From NCBI GenBank assembly GCA_902761955.1, contig CACWMM010000001.1, positions 1 through 58,946 of the forward strand: 58,946 bases of DNA, read 5' to 3'. The DNA comes from Parafannyhessea sp902761955 (lineage in GTDB: Bacteria > Actinomycetota > Coriobacteriia > Coriobacteriales > Atopobiaceae). Below, piece by piece: positions 8,472 through 16,961 of the stretch (position 1 is its first letter; every line of letters begins with the position of its first letter). The notes below the pieces were generated by a model that was not told the origin of the DNA, searched no databases, and saw nothing but the letters and a program-made list of their open reading frames with translations. The position numbers were made by a program, and so were the translations under genes.

Positions 8472-8873
8472 ATGGGTTTTCGCTGGCCGTGGAGGCGCAA
8501 GGCAACAGCGTCCGTACTGGACGAGATGGCCGCCGCAAAGCATGCCGGCGCGCTCGCCCAGGACATCGCCCGCGCGGGAGGCGGTGCCCCCCAACGGCTT
8601 CGCCTGCGCTACGCGGGCAAGGTCCAGGCCGTGGGCTTCCGCTTCCAGGCGCAGATGCTCGCCAAGAGCGTGGGCTGCGTCGGCTGGGTCCAGAACCTCG
8701 ACGACGGCGACGTGCTCGTCGAGGTCCAGGGCACGCCCTCCCAGCTCGAGGCGTTCCGGCGCGGCATCGAGGACCTCTCTGACAGCCCCGACACCTGGAT
8801 CTCCTGTCGCCTTGCGTCACAAACCACGGTGCCGCTGGCGCAGGGCGAGAAGGACTTTCGCGTTCGGTATTAG
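8472..8873 (+). CDS. Acylphosphatase
   Basis: 133 residues; ATG after GGGGGAGG, chosen over earlier in-frame starts lacking a ribosome site. The acylphosphatase fold occupies about residues 42-133: GKVQAVGFRFQAQ with catalytic Arg 57, and GWVQNLDDGDVLVEVQG with catalytic Asn 75. The enzyme hydrolyses acyl phosphates such as carbamoyl or 1,3-bisphosphoglyceryl phosphate. The 40-residue N-terminal extension (WPWRRK, then Ala-rich) is longer than in the usual 90-100-residue family and has no obvious role. It is monocistronic and convergent with the next gene. Confidence 0.88.
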   Translation: MGFRWPWRRKATASVLDEMAAAKHAGALAQDIARAGGGAPQRLRLRYAGKVQAVGFRFQAQMLAKSVGCVGWVQNLDDGDVLVEVQGTPSQLEAFRRGIEDLSDSPDTWISCRLASQTTVPLAQGEKDFRVRY

Positions 8874-8911
8874 GGCGCGGCCTTAGACCAAGCCTGCTGC
8901 CTGCAGAAAGG

Positions 8912-9481
8912 TTACAGTTCGTGCCTCTCGACGCGCACGTCCTTACCGTCAATCACCATCGTCATGAACGTGCAGCGCCCCGATCCCGGCTTCGGCATGA
9001 GCGTGCCGGAGTTCACCACGAGCGCGTCCGCGGGCCCTCCGGCATCAACCTGCCAGCGGTGCGAGTGCCCGTAGATCACCGCGTCCGCGTCGAGCGTCGC
9101 CGCGCGCTGCCGCAGCCGCACCAGGCGTGGCGCGCGGTACGTGTGCCCGTGCGTCACCATGATGCGATGCGCCACGTCGCCTCCGCGCGCCGGTGCTCCC
9201 TCGTGGTAGCCAAGCGCCCGCACGCCCGCGATACCGTCCGCAGCAACGTCAATCACAAGCTCGTCCGCCGGATGCATGGGTGCAAGTGCGGCGTCGTTGT
9301 TGCCGTGCACAAGGTAGATGGGCTCGGGAAGGTTCAGCTTGTCGATGGCCGCCATCGGCATCTGGAGGTCGCCCGCAATCAGGATGGCGTCAACGGTTCC
9401 GCCGGCCCGCGCGGCCACCACCGCGTCCTGAAAGTGCCCGACCTTCGTGTGTATGTCAGAGCAGACCATGAGCCTGACCAT
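8912..9481 (-). CDS. YfcE/MJ0936-type metallophosphoesterase
   Basis: 189 residues, calcineurin-like phosphoesterase of the small YfcE class. Metal ligands are visible in order: CSDIH (D9, H11), AGDL (D38), HGNNDA (N62), THGH and YGHSHRW. Such enzymes cleave phosphodiesters with Mn or Ni; the natural substrate is usually unknown. It ends with a short strand-rich tail and a stop at 8912. It is transcribed toward the acylphosphatase gene, with 38 nt between their ends. Confidence 0.9.
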   Translation of the reverse strand: MVRLMVCSDIHTKVGHFQDAVVAARAGGTVDAILIAGDLQMPMAAIDKLNLPEPIYLVHGNNDAALAPMHPADELVIDVAADGIAGVRALGYHEGAPARGGDVAHRIMVTHGHTYRAPRLVRLRQRAATLDADAVIYGHSHRWQVDAGGPADALVVNSGTLMPKPGSGRCTFMTMVIDGKDVRVERHEL

Positions 9482-9632
9482 GCGGCCTCCAACCCCTCAA
9501 ACCCAAGCGTGGTTACAGTGTAGGCGCGAAGCATGTCGCGGGGATGGCAGGCCATATCAAGACGAGAAGAGCGACACGTCGTGGTCGATGGTCCTTCTCA
9601 TCCAGAAGCTCTTGTACGTGTGACGTGCTGAC

Positions 9633-9920
9633 CTATCCCTGCGTCAGCCAAGCCAGAAGCGCGGCCTGAACAATGAGCATGGCGGGAACCCCAAGGTAGA
9701 ACAGGGGCTTGCGTGTCTTGTGGTGCGCAACCCTCATACCCAGAAGACCTCCCGCAGCGCCGCCAACTGCGGAGCAGCCAAGCAAAACCTTCTCGGGGAT
9801 GCGCCACGCACCTCTGACGGCTCTTGCCTTGTCCAGGCAGAAAAGCGCAAAGGTGATGGCGTTGATTGCGGCGAGGTATGCCAGAAGGGTGTCCGAGCCC
9901 CATGCGGTAAGCGTGTCCAT
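9633..9920 (-). CDS. DUF1294 membrane protein
   Basis: 95 residues from the ATG at 9920; a GTG at 9941 would add seven. Three hydrophobic segments and the DUF1294 signature are present: FCLDKARAV, then WRIPEKVLL, a GG-rich turn (GGAAGGLLGM) and HHKTRKPLF. The function of DUF1294 is not known; it is a small inner-membrane protein. It is alone on this strand, bordering the lower-GC block to its right. Confidence 0.85.
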   Translation of the reverse strand: MDTLTAWGSDTLLAYLAAINAITFALFCLDKARAVRGAWRIPEKVLLGCSAVGGAAGGLLGMRVAHHKTRKPLFYLGVPAMLIVQAALLAWLTQG

Positions 9921-10019
9921 GCGCAAGATTGTATCGCACACACCAGCTGTGGCCCATCACGCCCATCCCCTTATCGCTTGCCGTTTGTGGTCGCCGCTGT
10001 GCATGCGAAGGTATTCAAG

Positions 10020-10049
10020 TTGGCAAAATGGTATCAATTAGAGTTATCT
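10020..10049 (+). promoter_or_regulatory. Promoter with candidate HutC-type operator
   Basis: TTGGCA at 10020-10025 and TTATCT at 10044-10049 (18-nt spacer) form a plausible promoter. The spacer holds AATGGTATCAATTA (10027-10040), which recurs almost unchanged in reverse at 12108-12122 before the deglycase gene. The shared word suggests a common operator for the two adjacent HutC-type regulators. Confidence 0.5.
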
Positions 10050-10096
10050 TGTATGTATCGACTTACAATGTCAGTCTCGGTTGATGGGAGGGACAC

Positions 10097-10597
10097 ATGT
10101 CGCTCTTTGGGAAGTCTGCCAAGCAACGCCTGGAACAGTCAGGCTTTACGATTACGAAGACTCTCTTCGAGGCACCGCGGCTTTCCATGGTGCCGTCTCT
10201 GTACATGGACGAGAATCACCGCAAATGGGCCATAGTGCTGCATGGCATGGAGCCCGCCATTCACGACTACGAGGATATTCTCGACTGCAAGGTGATAGAA
10301 AACGAGGAAGTCGACGTCCGAAAGGACATGAGCCGTCGCGACCTCTTCGAGAGCGTGCTCGAAAACCCTGCCGCGGTGGCGCGGGCGAACGCAAGCAGAG
10401 GAGGCAAGTACTGCACGCGCATGGACGTCGCACTGACGGTAAGGGGAACGCCTGGACAGGAGTCCACCATCGGCATACCCCTTATCGGCAGGGAGGTCCT
10501 GCGTAGTTCGAAGACCTATGTGCTTCTTCGTCAGGGGGCGGATAAACTGTGTGAGGACGTGCTGCGCATGAGGGATGCGAGCAAGGTTTCGTCGTAG
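10097..10597 (+). CDS. Hypothetical protein leading the HutC regulator operon
   Basis: 166 residues; ATG after GGGAGGGACAC. No signal peptide or membrane segment. The middle (KWAIVL ... IHDYEDILDCKVIEN) has the look of a small pleckstrin-like module, in which a strand is followed by a 'yedI' turn, but I cannot name a family. It ends 9 nt before the first HutC regulator and shares its promoter, so it may be part of the fructosamine system. I do not assign a function. Confidence 0.75.
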   Translation: MSLFGKSAKQRLEQSGFTITKTLFEAPRLSMVPSLYMDENHRKWAIVLHGMEPAIHDYEDILDCKVIENEEVDVRKDMSRRDLFESVLENPAAVARANASRGGKYCTRMDVALTVRGTPGQESTIGIPLIGREVLRSSKTYVLLRQGADKLCEDVLRMRDASKVSS

Positions 10598-10606
10598 GAG
10601 AGTACG

Positions 10607-11359
10607 TTGGTCCGCGGGAAGATTCCGCCGGCAGATGCTGCGGTCGAGAACATTCGAAACTACATTAATGTAAACGGCCTCTCTGAGGGAGAAAAGCTGC
10701 CCTCGGAACGAGACATGTGCGAGATGTGGGGGATATCGCGCTCTGCGTTGCGGAGTGCTATACGACACCTGACGACGATGCACGTTCTCGAGAGCCGTCA
10801 GGGATCGGGTACCTACGTCGCGCCCGCGCGCCCCATTTCATACTCGGGCGTCGGGAAGGTCATGGGCTTTAGTGACAACGTCCGTAGCAGTGGACATACG
10901 CCAAGCTCTCTGGTGGTGAGCCAGGGGACGTGCGATGCGGACGCCCACGTTGCGAAGAAGATGGGCATCGACGTCGACCATGCCGTCTTCAAGCTCGTCC
11001 GTCTGCGCCGTGTGGATGGTCTTCCATGCATGTTAGAAACCTCGATGGTTAACACTGACGTCTGTCCTGGTATTGCCTCGCATGACTTCTCAAGGGAATC
11101 TCTCTTTGACGTGATTCGGGATGGCTATTGTCTGGATATCGCCCATGGCTGGGACAGCCTCTCGATTTCTAGGCTAGACGAGTGGGAGGCGGACTTGCTA
11201 GGGGGAAAACCTGGTGCATCCGTGTTCTTTCAACAGGGTGTGAGCAGAGATGGCGACGGTAGATGCATCGAGTATTACAAGTCCGTCATTCGGCCAGATA
11301 GGTATACGTTCGTCAGTCTCTGCGGATGGCCCGTTGACTCTCAGAAGGCACTTTGGTGA
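10607..11359 (+). CDS. GntR/HutC-family regulator (first of a tandem pair)
   Basis: 250 residues from TTG at 10607, with GGAG at 10597-10600 in the preceding stop region. The winged helix is at residues 8-75 (GEKLPSERDMCEMWGISRSALRSAI, split here by me as two motifs around the recognition helix; wing GSGTYV). The C-terminal UTRA-type ligand domain spans about 90-240. HutC proteins sense sugar phosphates or amines. It is 1 nt from a second HutC gene and upstream of a fructosamine PTS locus, so it probably controls it. The TTG start is the weakest point of the call. Confidence 0.85.
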   Translation: MVRGKIPPADAAVENIRNYINVNGLSEGEKLPSERDMCEMWGISRSALRSAIRHLTTMHVLESRQGSGTYVAPARPISYSGVGKVMGFSDNVRSSGHTPSSLVVSQGTCDADAHVAKKMGIDVDHAVFKLVRLRRVDGLPCMLETSMVNTDVCPGIASHDFSRESLFDVIRDGYCLDIAHGWDSLSISRLDEWEADLLGGKPGASVFFQQGVSRDGDGRCIEYYKSVIRPDRYTFVSLCGWPVDSQKALW

Positions 11360-11360
11360 C

Positions 11361-12083
11361 ATGATGGAAAACTTGGACACGGATAAGCCAAAGTACATAC
11401 AGATTCGCGAAATCATACGTGATGAGATCGAAGATGGCCTCTACGAGCCCGGTAGCGCCATTCCCTCTGAGAACGATCTCGCGGAGCGGTTTGGGACGAC
11501 GCGCCTGACGGTAAGAAATGCCATAGATGCACTTGTTGCCGGCGGACTGTTGCGCCGTGTCCAGGGCAAGGGCGTCTACGTCATGTCGGAGCGACTCGGT
11601 GAGGCCGATGCGCTCGAGCTTGTGGGCTTTCGTGAAAGCGTCAGGGAGAAGAACGCGGTGCCGTCCGTCAAAGTTCTCTCTAAGGCTCGGCGTCCTGCGG
11701 GGGGCTTCTTCTCGCATCTCTTCGAGATTGGCGAGAATGATGACATTCTCGCGATCAAGCGCGTGAATTACGTGGATGACGTGCCCCTGATGATAGAGCG
11801 GACGTTTATTCCAATCTCCCTCTTTCCGAAAATCGAGTCCGTTGACGTTGGCGTTTTCTCTCTTTACCAAGTCTATGGCATGTTTGGGCATACCGTCGCA
11901 TCGGCTGTCGAGCACCTCGATATGGTCGAGCTGGGTACGCGCGATGCACACCTGCTGGGAATCGAGGAGGGCTCTGCCGTCATTTCCTACGAGTGCGTGA
12001 GCTATGACGAAGACGGCATCGCGTTGGAGTTCGCGTCCTCGTATCGTCGCGGAGACCTTGGCGGGTACTCAGTAACGTATTAA
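11361..12083 (+). CDS. GntR/HutC-family regulator (second of a tandem pair)
   Basis: 240 residues from ATG 11361 (a second Met follows directly). Winged helix at about 8-75: PGSAIPSENDLAERFG, TRLTVRNAIDAL and wing GKGVYV. UTRA domain about 90-238 with AIKRVNYVDDVPLMIERTF, typical of HutC proteins that bind phosphorylated sugars. It is clearly a different protein from the first regulator, not a recent duplicate. The stop lies in the middle of an 18-bp palindrome (12073-12090). Likely ligand is the phosphorylated Amadori compound imported by the downstream PTS; inference. Confidence 0.88.
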   Translation: MMENLDTDKPKYIQIREIIRDEIEDGLYEPGSAIPSENDLAERFGTTRLTVRNAIDALVAGGLLRRVQGKGVYVMSERLGEADALELVGFRESVREKNAVPSVKVLSKARRPAGGFFSHLFEIGENDDILAIKRVNYVDDVPLMIERTFIPISLFPKIESVDVGVFSLYQVYGMFGHTVASAVEHLDMVELGTRDAHLLGIEEGSAVISYECVSYDEDGIALEFASSYRRGDLGGYSVTY

Positions 12084-12225
12084 TACGTTAGCTATACCAC
12101 TTAACAATAATTAAATACCATTCACCCTAAATGAGCGTGATTAGCCCATAAATGGTTCTAAATATCGCTAAGTTATCAATCAAATGGTTACAAAAAGTGC
12201 GCACATGTAATCAATAGATACCAAA
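12073..12225 (+). promoter_or_regulatory. AT-rich control region of the fructosamine operon
   Basis: This contains a perfect 18-bp palindrome TAACGTATTAATACGTTA at 12073-12090 overlapping the regulator's stop, AATGGTATTTAATTA on the minus strand at 12108-12122, and a related TTGGTATCTATTGAT on the minus strand at 12210-12224. The GT-n-TA-n-AC core fits GntR-family operators. The region is far richer in A and T than its surroundings. Confidence 0.55.
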
Positions 12226-12254
12226 GGTGAACGATTGAGGGCGGAGGACAGCTT

Positions 12255-13316
12255 ATGAAGGAGACCGAGAAGGTCGAGATTGTTTACTTCGACCAGGAGG
12301 GCTATCTCGAGGACGGCAAGGAGCTCTACAAAATCGGCAAGCAGATGAAGCAGTTCGCGGATGACGTTTGCGACGAGGGGTTCGACCACCTCTTCCTGCT
12401 GGGCGTCGGCGGCACTTGGGATGAGTTTCTGCGCATGCAGTATGTCATGAACAAGTATGTCGACGCAGACCATCAGGTAACGCTCCTCCATGCTGCAGAG
12501 TTCAACGTGATGGGCAGCAAGTCCATGACGAGCAATTCTGTGGTGCTCACCTCGTCCGAGTCGGGAACCACCCCAGAGGTCCTGCAGGCGGTAAAGACGC
12601 TCAAACAGATGGGCGTGCGGGTCTATGCGATGACGAAGGCAGACGGCCCCATCGGACAGGCAGTGGGAGCCGATCACTGTGTTGCCATGAAGAACGATCA
12701 TGGTAGCGGCGGATGCGAGAAGGGCTACTATCTCGCGGACTGCTTCGGTCTGAGGATTCTCAACCGTCAGGGCTTCTTCCCGAAGTATGACGAGTTCATT
12801 GAGCAGAGCAAGGGTTTCTGGCCGGCGCTCCTCGACATTCGCAAGCAGTTCGAGCCAAAGGCGGAGGCGTTCGCGAAGAAGTATGCGCTTGCGCCTTACA
12901 CGATGTTCATCGGCTCTGGTGCGCTCTGGGGAGAGACCATCCTGTTTGCCATGTGCCTTCTCGAGGAAATGCAGTGGAAGCACACCCGCTACATCAGCTC
13001 TGCGGACTTCTTCCACGGAACGCTCGAACTCGTGGAGCCCGGCATTCCCGTTGTCCTCTTCAAGGGCGAGGATGAGTGTCGTGCGCTCGACGACCGTGTC
13101 GACGCATTCCTCAAGAGCGGGCGTACCGGGGATACGGACGTGACCGTCATTGACACGAAAGAGTATGCAATTCCCGGACTCGATAGCGACTTCCGCATGA
13201 TCCTCTCTACCTACATCATCTCCGTGCTTACTACTGATCGCATGTCAAGGCACTACGAGCTCGTCACGAAGCACAACCTCAACTACCGTCGCTACTACCA
13301 CCAGTTCGATTACTAA
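12255..13316 (+). CDS. FrlB/GfrF-like fructosamine-6-phosphate deglycase (SIS)
   Basis: 353 residues; ATG after GGAGGACAGCTT. Two SIS (sugar isomerase) domains, about 40-185 and 205-340. The first has LLGVGGTWDEF and a TSSESGTTPEVL phosphosugar loop. The second has the deglycase/isomerase pattern FFHGTLELVEPGIPVVLF, and the tail NLNYRRYYHQFDY resembles the RRYY ending of E. coli FrlB. Such enzymes split phosphorylated Amadori compounds (fructoselysine- or glucoselysine-6-phosphate) into glucose-6-phosphate and amino acid in the cytoplasm. It leads an operon with an epimerase and a mannose-family PTS, the gene set of Salmonella gfr plus frlC. The exact amine is unknown. Confidence 0.85.
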   Translation: MKETEKVEIVYFDQEGYLEDGKELYKIGKQMKQFADDVCDEGFDHLFLLGVGGTWDEFLRMQYVMNKYVDADHQVTLLHAAEFNVMGSKSMTSNSVVLTSSESGTTPEVLQAVKTLKQMGVRVYAMTKADGPIGQAVGADHCVAMKNDHGSGGCEKGYYLADCFGLRILNRQGFFPKYDEFIEQSKGFWPALLDIRKQFEPKAEAFAKKYALAPYTMFIGSGALWGETILFAMCLLEEMQWKHTRYISSADFFHGTLELVEPGIPVVLFKGEDECRALDDRVDAFLKSGRTGDTDVTVIDTKEYAIPGLDSDFRMILSTYIISVLTTDRMSRHYELVTKHNLNYRRYYHQFDY

Positions 13317-13332
13317 GACGGGTCATGATCGC

Positions 13333-14181
13333 ATGACGTCGCATCAGAGGTTCCGGGCGGCTGCTACGAACTGTGCCTACAGGTTCTACTCGCTTGAGTA
13401 CTTTTTCTCCTCCTCCCAAAGGGAGGGCTTCGATGCCGTCGAGCTCTGGTGCGGTCCCATGCACTTCTTTATGGACTATGCCGCAAACGATTCCGTGAGC
13501 CACATTGCCGCATTGTCAAAAAAGAGCGGTCTTCCCATCTGCGCCATCTGCCCCGAGCAAAACAACCCCAAACCCTCGAACGTTGCCGCACGCGGAGATG
13601 ATGCGATTCGGAGAAGTCGGCAGTATTTCAAGCGGGCAATAGACGTGGCGGCGGACTTGGGTGCTGGAATGGTCTCCATTACGTCTGGTTGGGGATTCCT
13701 GGACGAGTCTCGAGAGACGGCATGGGATCGAAGCGTGCGAATGCTGTCGACACTGGGGTCTTATGCTGGCGAGAGGGGCGTGACGCTTGCGCTTGAGGCG
13801 CTTCAGCCAGAGGAGTCAAACCTGTGCAATTGCGCGCGGGACCTTCGGACGATGCTCGAGGATGTGGGGAGTGCACACCTCAAGGTGCTACTCGACACGG
13901 GTGCGATGTGGCGTGCGGGGGAGAGCGTGCAAGACTACATGGACGCATTCGGTAAGGATGTCGTGCATTGTCATTTTACCGATGCGAGAGAGACGTCTCA
14001 CCTCGCGTGGGGCGACGGAGTACGGGATATGAGGGGCGATCTTCTCGCCCTTGCGGAAGCCGGTTATTCGGGATGCCTGACGTTTGAAAGTGTTGACCCG
14101 CGCTATTTTGTGGATCCAGCCGCTGCGGACCGACAGTCGCTGGCGGCACTAAAGAGGAATCTGGAGGAATTTGATACATGA
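13333..14181 (+). CDS. FrlC-like sugar epimerase/isomerase (TIM barrel)
   Basis: 282 residues, AP-endonuclease-2-type TIM barrel. Visible family marks are ALEALQPEESNLCN with a metal-binding Glu, LKVLLDTGAM with Asp, VVHCHFTDARE with a His/Asp pair, and LTFES with the last Glu near the C-terminus. The family includes FrlC, the fructoselysine 3-epimerase, which converts psicoselysine so that it can enter the deglycase route. Its position between an FrlB-like deglycase and a PTS favours that role. It overlaps the EIIA gene by 4 nt. Confidence 0.8.
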   Translation: MTSHQRFRAAATNCAYRFYSLEYFFSSSQREGFDAVELWCGPMHFFMDYAANDSVSHIAALSKKSGLPICAICPEQNNPKPSNVAARGDDAIRRSRQYFKRAIDVAADLGAGMVSITSGWGFLDESRETAWDRSVRMLSTLGSYAGERGVTLALEALQPEESNLCNCARDLRTMLEDVGSAHLKVLLDTGAMWRAGESVQDYMDAFGKDVVHCHFTDARETSHLAWGDGVRDMRGDLLALAEAGYSGCLTFESVDPRYFVDPAAADRQSLAALKRNLEEFDT

Positions 14182-14597
14182 GCAGGCAGTACATCATCGC
14201 TTCTCATGCGCACTTTGCGGAGGGCATCTTTGAGAGTGTGAAGCTCCTGGCGGGCGACCGGGATGACGTGAGTGTGCTGAATGCGTTCGTCGACGGGAAC
14301 GACGACGTGGAGGCGGCGTCGAGGAGTCTTGTCGAGTCCATGCCTGACGACACGGATGTCGTTGTGCTCACCGATCTCATGGGAGGGAGCGTGAACAACG
14401 AGTTCACAAAGCTCATGCTGACGAGGCCAAATGTCTACCTCGTCACGAACATGAACCTGCCGCTCCTGCTCACGCTCTTTCTCTCCGATGAAGACGAGGA
14501 CACGGAATCCTTGCTGAGGCAGCTTGTCTCGAGTGACGAGGTGAGGCCGAGGTTCGTGAATGACGACTCAGCCATCGAAGAAGACGAGGACTTCTAG
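14178..14597 (+). CDS. PTS mannose-family EIIA (fructosamine locus)
   Basis: 139 residues. EIIA of the mannose (Man) superfamily; phospho-acceptor His 10 in IIASHAHFAEGI, then VVVLTDLMGGSVNNEF and NMNLPLLL, the standard core. It passes phosphate from HPr to EIIB. It ends in an acidic tail (EEDEDF) that is shared in style with other PTS subunits of the window. ATGA overlap with the preceding epimerase indicates translational coupling. Confidence 0.9.
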   Translation: MSRQYIIASHAHFAEGIFESVKLLAGDRDDVSVLNAFVDGNDDVEAASRSLVESMPDDTDVVVLTDLMGGSVNNEFTKLMLTRPNVYLVTNMNLPLLLTLFLSDEDEDTESLLRQLVSSDEVRPRFVNDDSAIEEDEDF

Positions 14598-14626
14598 GCT
14601 CACAACTGAAACAAGGGGGTTCGAAC

Positions 14627-15097
14627 ATGATTCTGCTGACCAGGGTTGACCACAGGCTGTTACATGGCCAGGTCGCCGTCTCGTGGGTGCAGGGTTTGCA
14701 GGCAAATTGCATCTTCTGTGTGGGAGACCACGTGGCGAACGATCCCGTTTGGAAAATGACCCTCAAGATGGGCAAGCCAGCGGGATGCAAGCTCGTGATA
14801 AAGGATATGACCCATGCAATCGAAGCCATCAATTCCGGAGTCACCGACAAGTATCGGATGCTCATCTGCGTGCAGACCATCGCGGAGGCGAAGCAGCTCA
14901 TCGACGGATGCCCTCAGATAAAGAGCCTGAACCTCGGAAACACCAAAGGGAGTCCTACGACGCGTGAGGTGGCGCGCCAGGTCTTCCTTGAGCCAGAGGA
15001 GGAGAAGATTATTCGTGAGCTGCTGGACAAGGGGGTGGAGGTGGAGATTCGTCCTCTTGCGGACGATCCGAAGGTTGAAATCCAAGACGTACTCTAG
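14627..15097 (+). CDS. PTS mannose-family EIIB (fructosamine locus)
   Basis: 156 residues; ATG at 14627 about 9 nt after AAGGGGG. Phospho-acceptor His 13 lies in TRVDHRLLHGQVAVSW. Typical Man-EIIB regions follow: DHVANDPVWKMTLKM, then LICVQTIAEAKQLID. It phosphorylates the incoming substrate using phosphate from EIIA. The residue before the motif is His (DHR) where DDR is more usual. 29 nt from EIIA. Confidence 0.92.
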   Translation: MILLTRVDHRLLHGQVAVSWVQGLQANCIFCVGDHVANDPVWKMTLKMGKPAGCKLVIKDMTHAIEAINSGVTDKYRMLICVQTIAEAKQLIDGCPQIKSLNLGNTKGSPTTREVARQVFLEPEEEKIIRELLDKGVEVEIRPLADDPKVEIQDVL

Positions 15098-15140
15098 CGG
15101 TCGTAAGAATCTCACAGCAACATTTGATTAGGAGGAGAGC

Positions 15141-15920
15141 ATGCTTGTTAAGGCGATACTGATTTCGCTCGTGGCGGCATTCGCCATGTTTGATTATCAG
15201 CTCGGCACGCTCTACGCGTTCAGACCGATTGTGACCTGCCCGCTCGTAGGTCTCATCCTGGGCAATCTGCCGGCAGGTCTCGCCATTGGCGCGAGCTTGG
15301 AGCTTCTGTTCATGGGAAACATCTCCATTGGAGCCTACGTTCCGCCTGACGAGAAGGTGGGCAGTATCCTTGCGTGCGCCTTTGCCATAACGTTGGGCAA
15401 GGGTACCGAGGCTGCCCTCGCGCTCGCCATGCCCATCGCAACCATCTCTCTTGCCATCAGCAACGTCATCAATGGCCTCATGCCCGTTATAGTCGATAAG
15501 GCTGATGTTGCGGCGGCGAGGGGCGACCTGAAGGGTGTGTATGCGGCACACTGGGCTATCGGGCTCGTTGGGGTGGCAAAGGACGTCCTTCTCGTCGGAT
15601 TTGCCTACTACCTGGGCGCCAATGCGGTTCAGGGCATCTTGGACTGGATTCCCTCCTTCATCATGGACGGCTTCGGAATCGCTGCCAACATCCTTCCCGC
15701 AATGGGCTTCGCAATGCTCGGCCGGCTGGTGCTCAAGCGTGAGGTCATGCCGTTCTTCTTCCTCGGCTTCCTGCTTGCCTCTTACATGAACGTGCCATCG
15801 CTTGGCGTCGCTCTCATTGCGATCATCATCGGAATCGAGAAGTTTGGCCTTTTGAATCCTCAGGCCAACACCGATAGTCCACAGCTCGCGGCGGAAGGAG
15901 ATGATGACGATGACTTCTAA
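15141..15920 (+). CDS. PTS mannose-family EIIC (fructosamine locus)
   Basis: 259 residues, polytopic membrane subunit; ATG after AGGAGGAGAGC. The EIIC-Man signature region LVGLILGNLPAGLAIGASLELLFMG is seen (read in two parts), with PPDEKVGSI following. About eight membrane helices. The C-terminus is acidic (GDDDDDF). With EIID it forms the sugar channel. The last 11 nt overlap the EIID start. Confidence 0.92.
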   Translation: MLVKAILISLVAAFAMFDYQLGTLYAFRPIVTCPLVGLILGNLPAGLAIGASLELLFMGNISIGAYVPPDEKVGSILACAFAITLGKGTEAALALAMPIATISLAISNVINGLMPVIVDKADVAAARGDLKGVYAAHWAIGLVGVAKDVLLVGFAYYLGANAVQGILDWIPSFIMDGFGIAANILPAMGFAMLGRLVLKREVMPFFFLGFLLASYMNVPSLGVALIAIIIGIEKFGLLNPQANTDSPQLAAEGDDDDDF

Positions 15921-16782
15921 TGAGGCCATGGTTTCGGGACAGGGCGTTTCACAGGAGGAGAATCCCTACAAGATTACGAAGAAGGACCTAATCAGGTCTT
16001 CCCTTAACTTAGGTGCTCTGGGCATGGAGTTCTCCTGGACCTACTACAAGCAGATGAACCTTGCATTCTGCCTGATGGTGGCGGGAATGCTCAAGAAGAT
16101 CTATCACGGCAGACCTGATGACTATGCGGCGGCTCTGCATCGCCATGCGGCGTTCTTCAACATCACGGTGCAGTTTGCGCCGTTCGTGGGTGGCATCGCG
16201 ATGGCAATGGAGGAGCGTGTAGCCCGCGGAGAGATTGAGCCCGAGTCCGTCAATGACGTCAAGGCTGCTCTCATGGGACCGCTCTCCGGCATCGGTGACG
16301 CAATCTTCCTCACCACGATTCGCGTTATCGCCGCAGCTGTCGGCATCTCGCTCTGCCAGGCGGGCAATGCCGCCGGTCCTATCGTCTTCCTGCTCATCTA
16401 CAACATCCCTGCCTTCTGGCTTCGCGTTTGGGGTGTTCAGAAGGGCTATTCGATGGGTGTGAGCTTCCTCGAGAAAGCGTCTGAGAACGGGCTCATGACC
16501 AAGGTGATGGCTGCCATTGGCATCGTTGGCGCTATGGTTATCGGTGGCATGACTAAGGACATGTTCTGGGCCACCATACCCGTGCAGATCGGCGAGACAG
16601 TAAAGGGTCAGGACCCGACCACCATCCAGAGCGTCTTAGACGGAATCATGCCCGGCATCGTTGGCATGTGCGCCTTCTGGATTTACTACTGGCTTCTCTC
16701 CAAGAAGATCAACCCGATGTGGCTCATCCTCGGTACCATGGTGCTCGGCGTGGTCGGCGCGTTCTTCGGTTTCCTGGGATAG
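15910..16782 (+). CDS. PTS mannose-family EIID (fructosamine locus)
   Basis: 290 residues from ATG 15910. Earlier ATGs at 15901 and 15904 are too close to AAGGAG (15895-15900), which sits 9 nt before 15910. N-terminal RSSLNLGALGMEFSWTYYKQ and the central ALMGPLSGIGDAIF are EIID-Man hallmarks; membrane segments follow in the C-terminal third. Forms the translocation complex with EIIC. Last gene of the operon, followed by a long hairpin. Confidence 0.92.
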   Translation: MTSNEAMVSGQGVSQEENPYKITKKDLIRSSLNLGALGMEFSWTYYKQMNLAFCLMVAGMLKKIYHGRPDDYAAALHRHAAFFNITVQFAPFVGGIAMAMEERVARGEIEPESVNDVKAALMGPLSGIGDAIFLTTIRVIAAAVGISLCQAGNAAGPIVFLLIYNIPAFWLRVWGVQKGYSMGVSFLEKASENGLMTKVMAAIGIVGAMVIGGMTKDMFWATIPVQIGETVKGQDPTTIQSVLDGIMPGIVGMCAFWIYYWLLSKKINPMWLILGTMVLGVVGAFFGFLG

Positions 16783-16842
16783 AAGTGTCTACTCTACGCT
16801 GCCACTCGTTCACTGATTATGGCAGCATAGACGTAGGACGAG

Positions 16843-16897
16843 AAGGGCTTCCCCCTTATTGCCGCGAGCGTTCGCGGTGACGGCGGGAAGCCCTTTC
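16843..16897 (+). terminator. Terminator of the fructosamine PTS operon
   Basis: AAGGGCTTCCC (16843-16853) pairs with GGGAAGCCCTT (16885-16895), enclosing a second perfect hairpin CCGCGA/TCGCGG at 16862-16877. TTTCCTT follows. Confidence 0.75.
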
Positions 16898-16961
16898 CTT
16901 GGATGCATTTGGAGATGTCGCTTCATGCCGAGGCGGATGGGGTGTCGAGACATGCTCTTCT

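Noticed and set aside
6292..8952. Long minus-strand frame opposite the fructose EII gene
   Set aside because: It mirrors a well-supported coding gene, has no domain or ribosome site, and its composition is that of a high-GC shadow frame.
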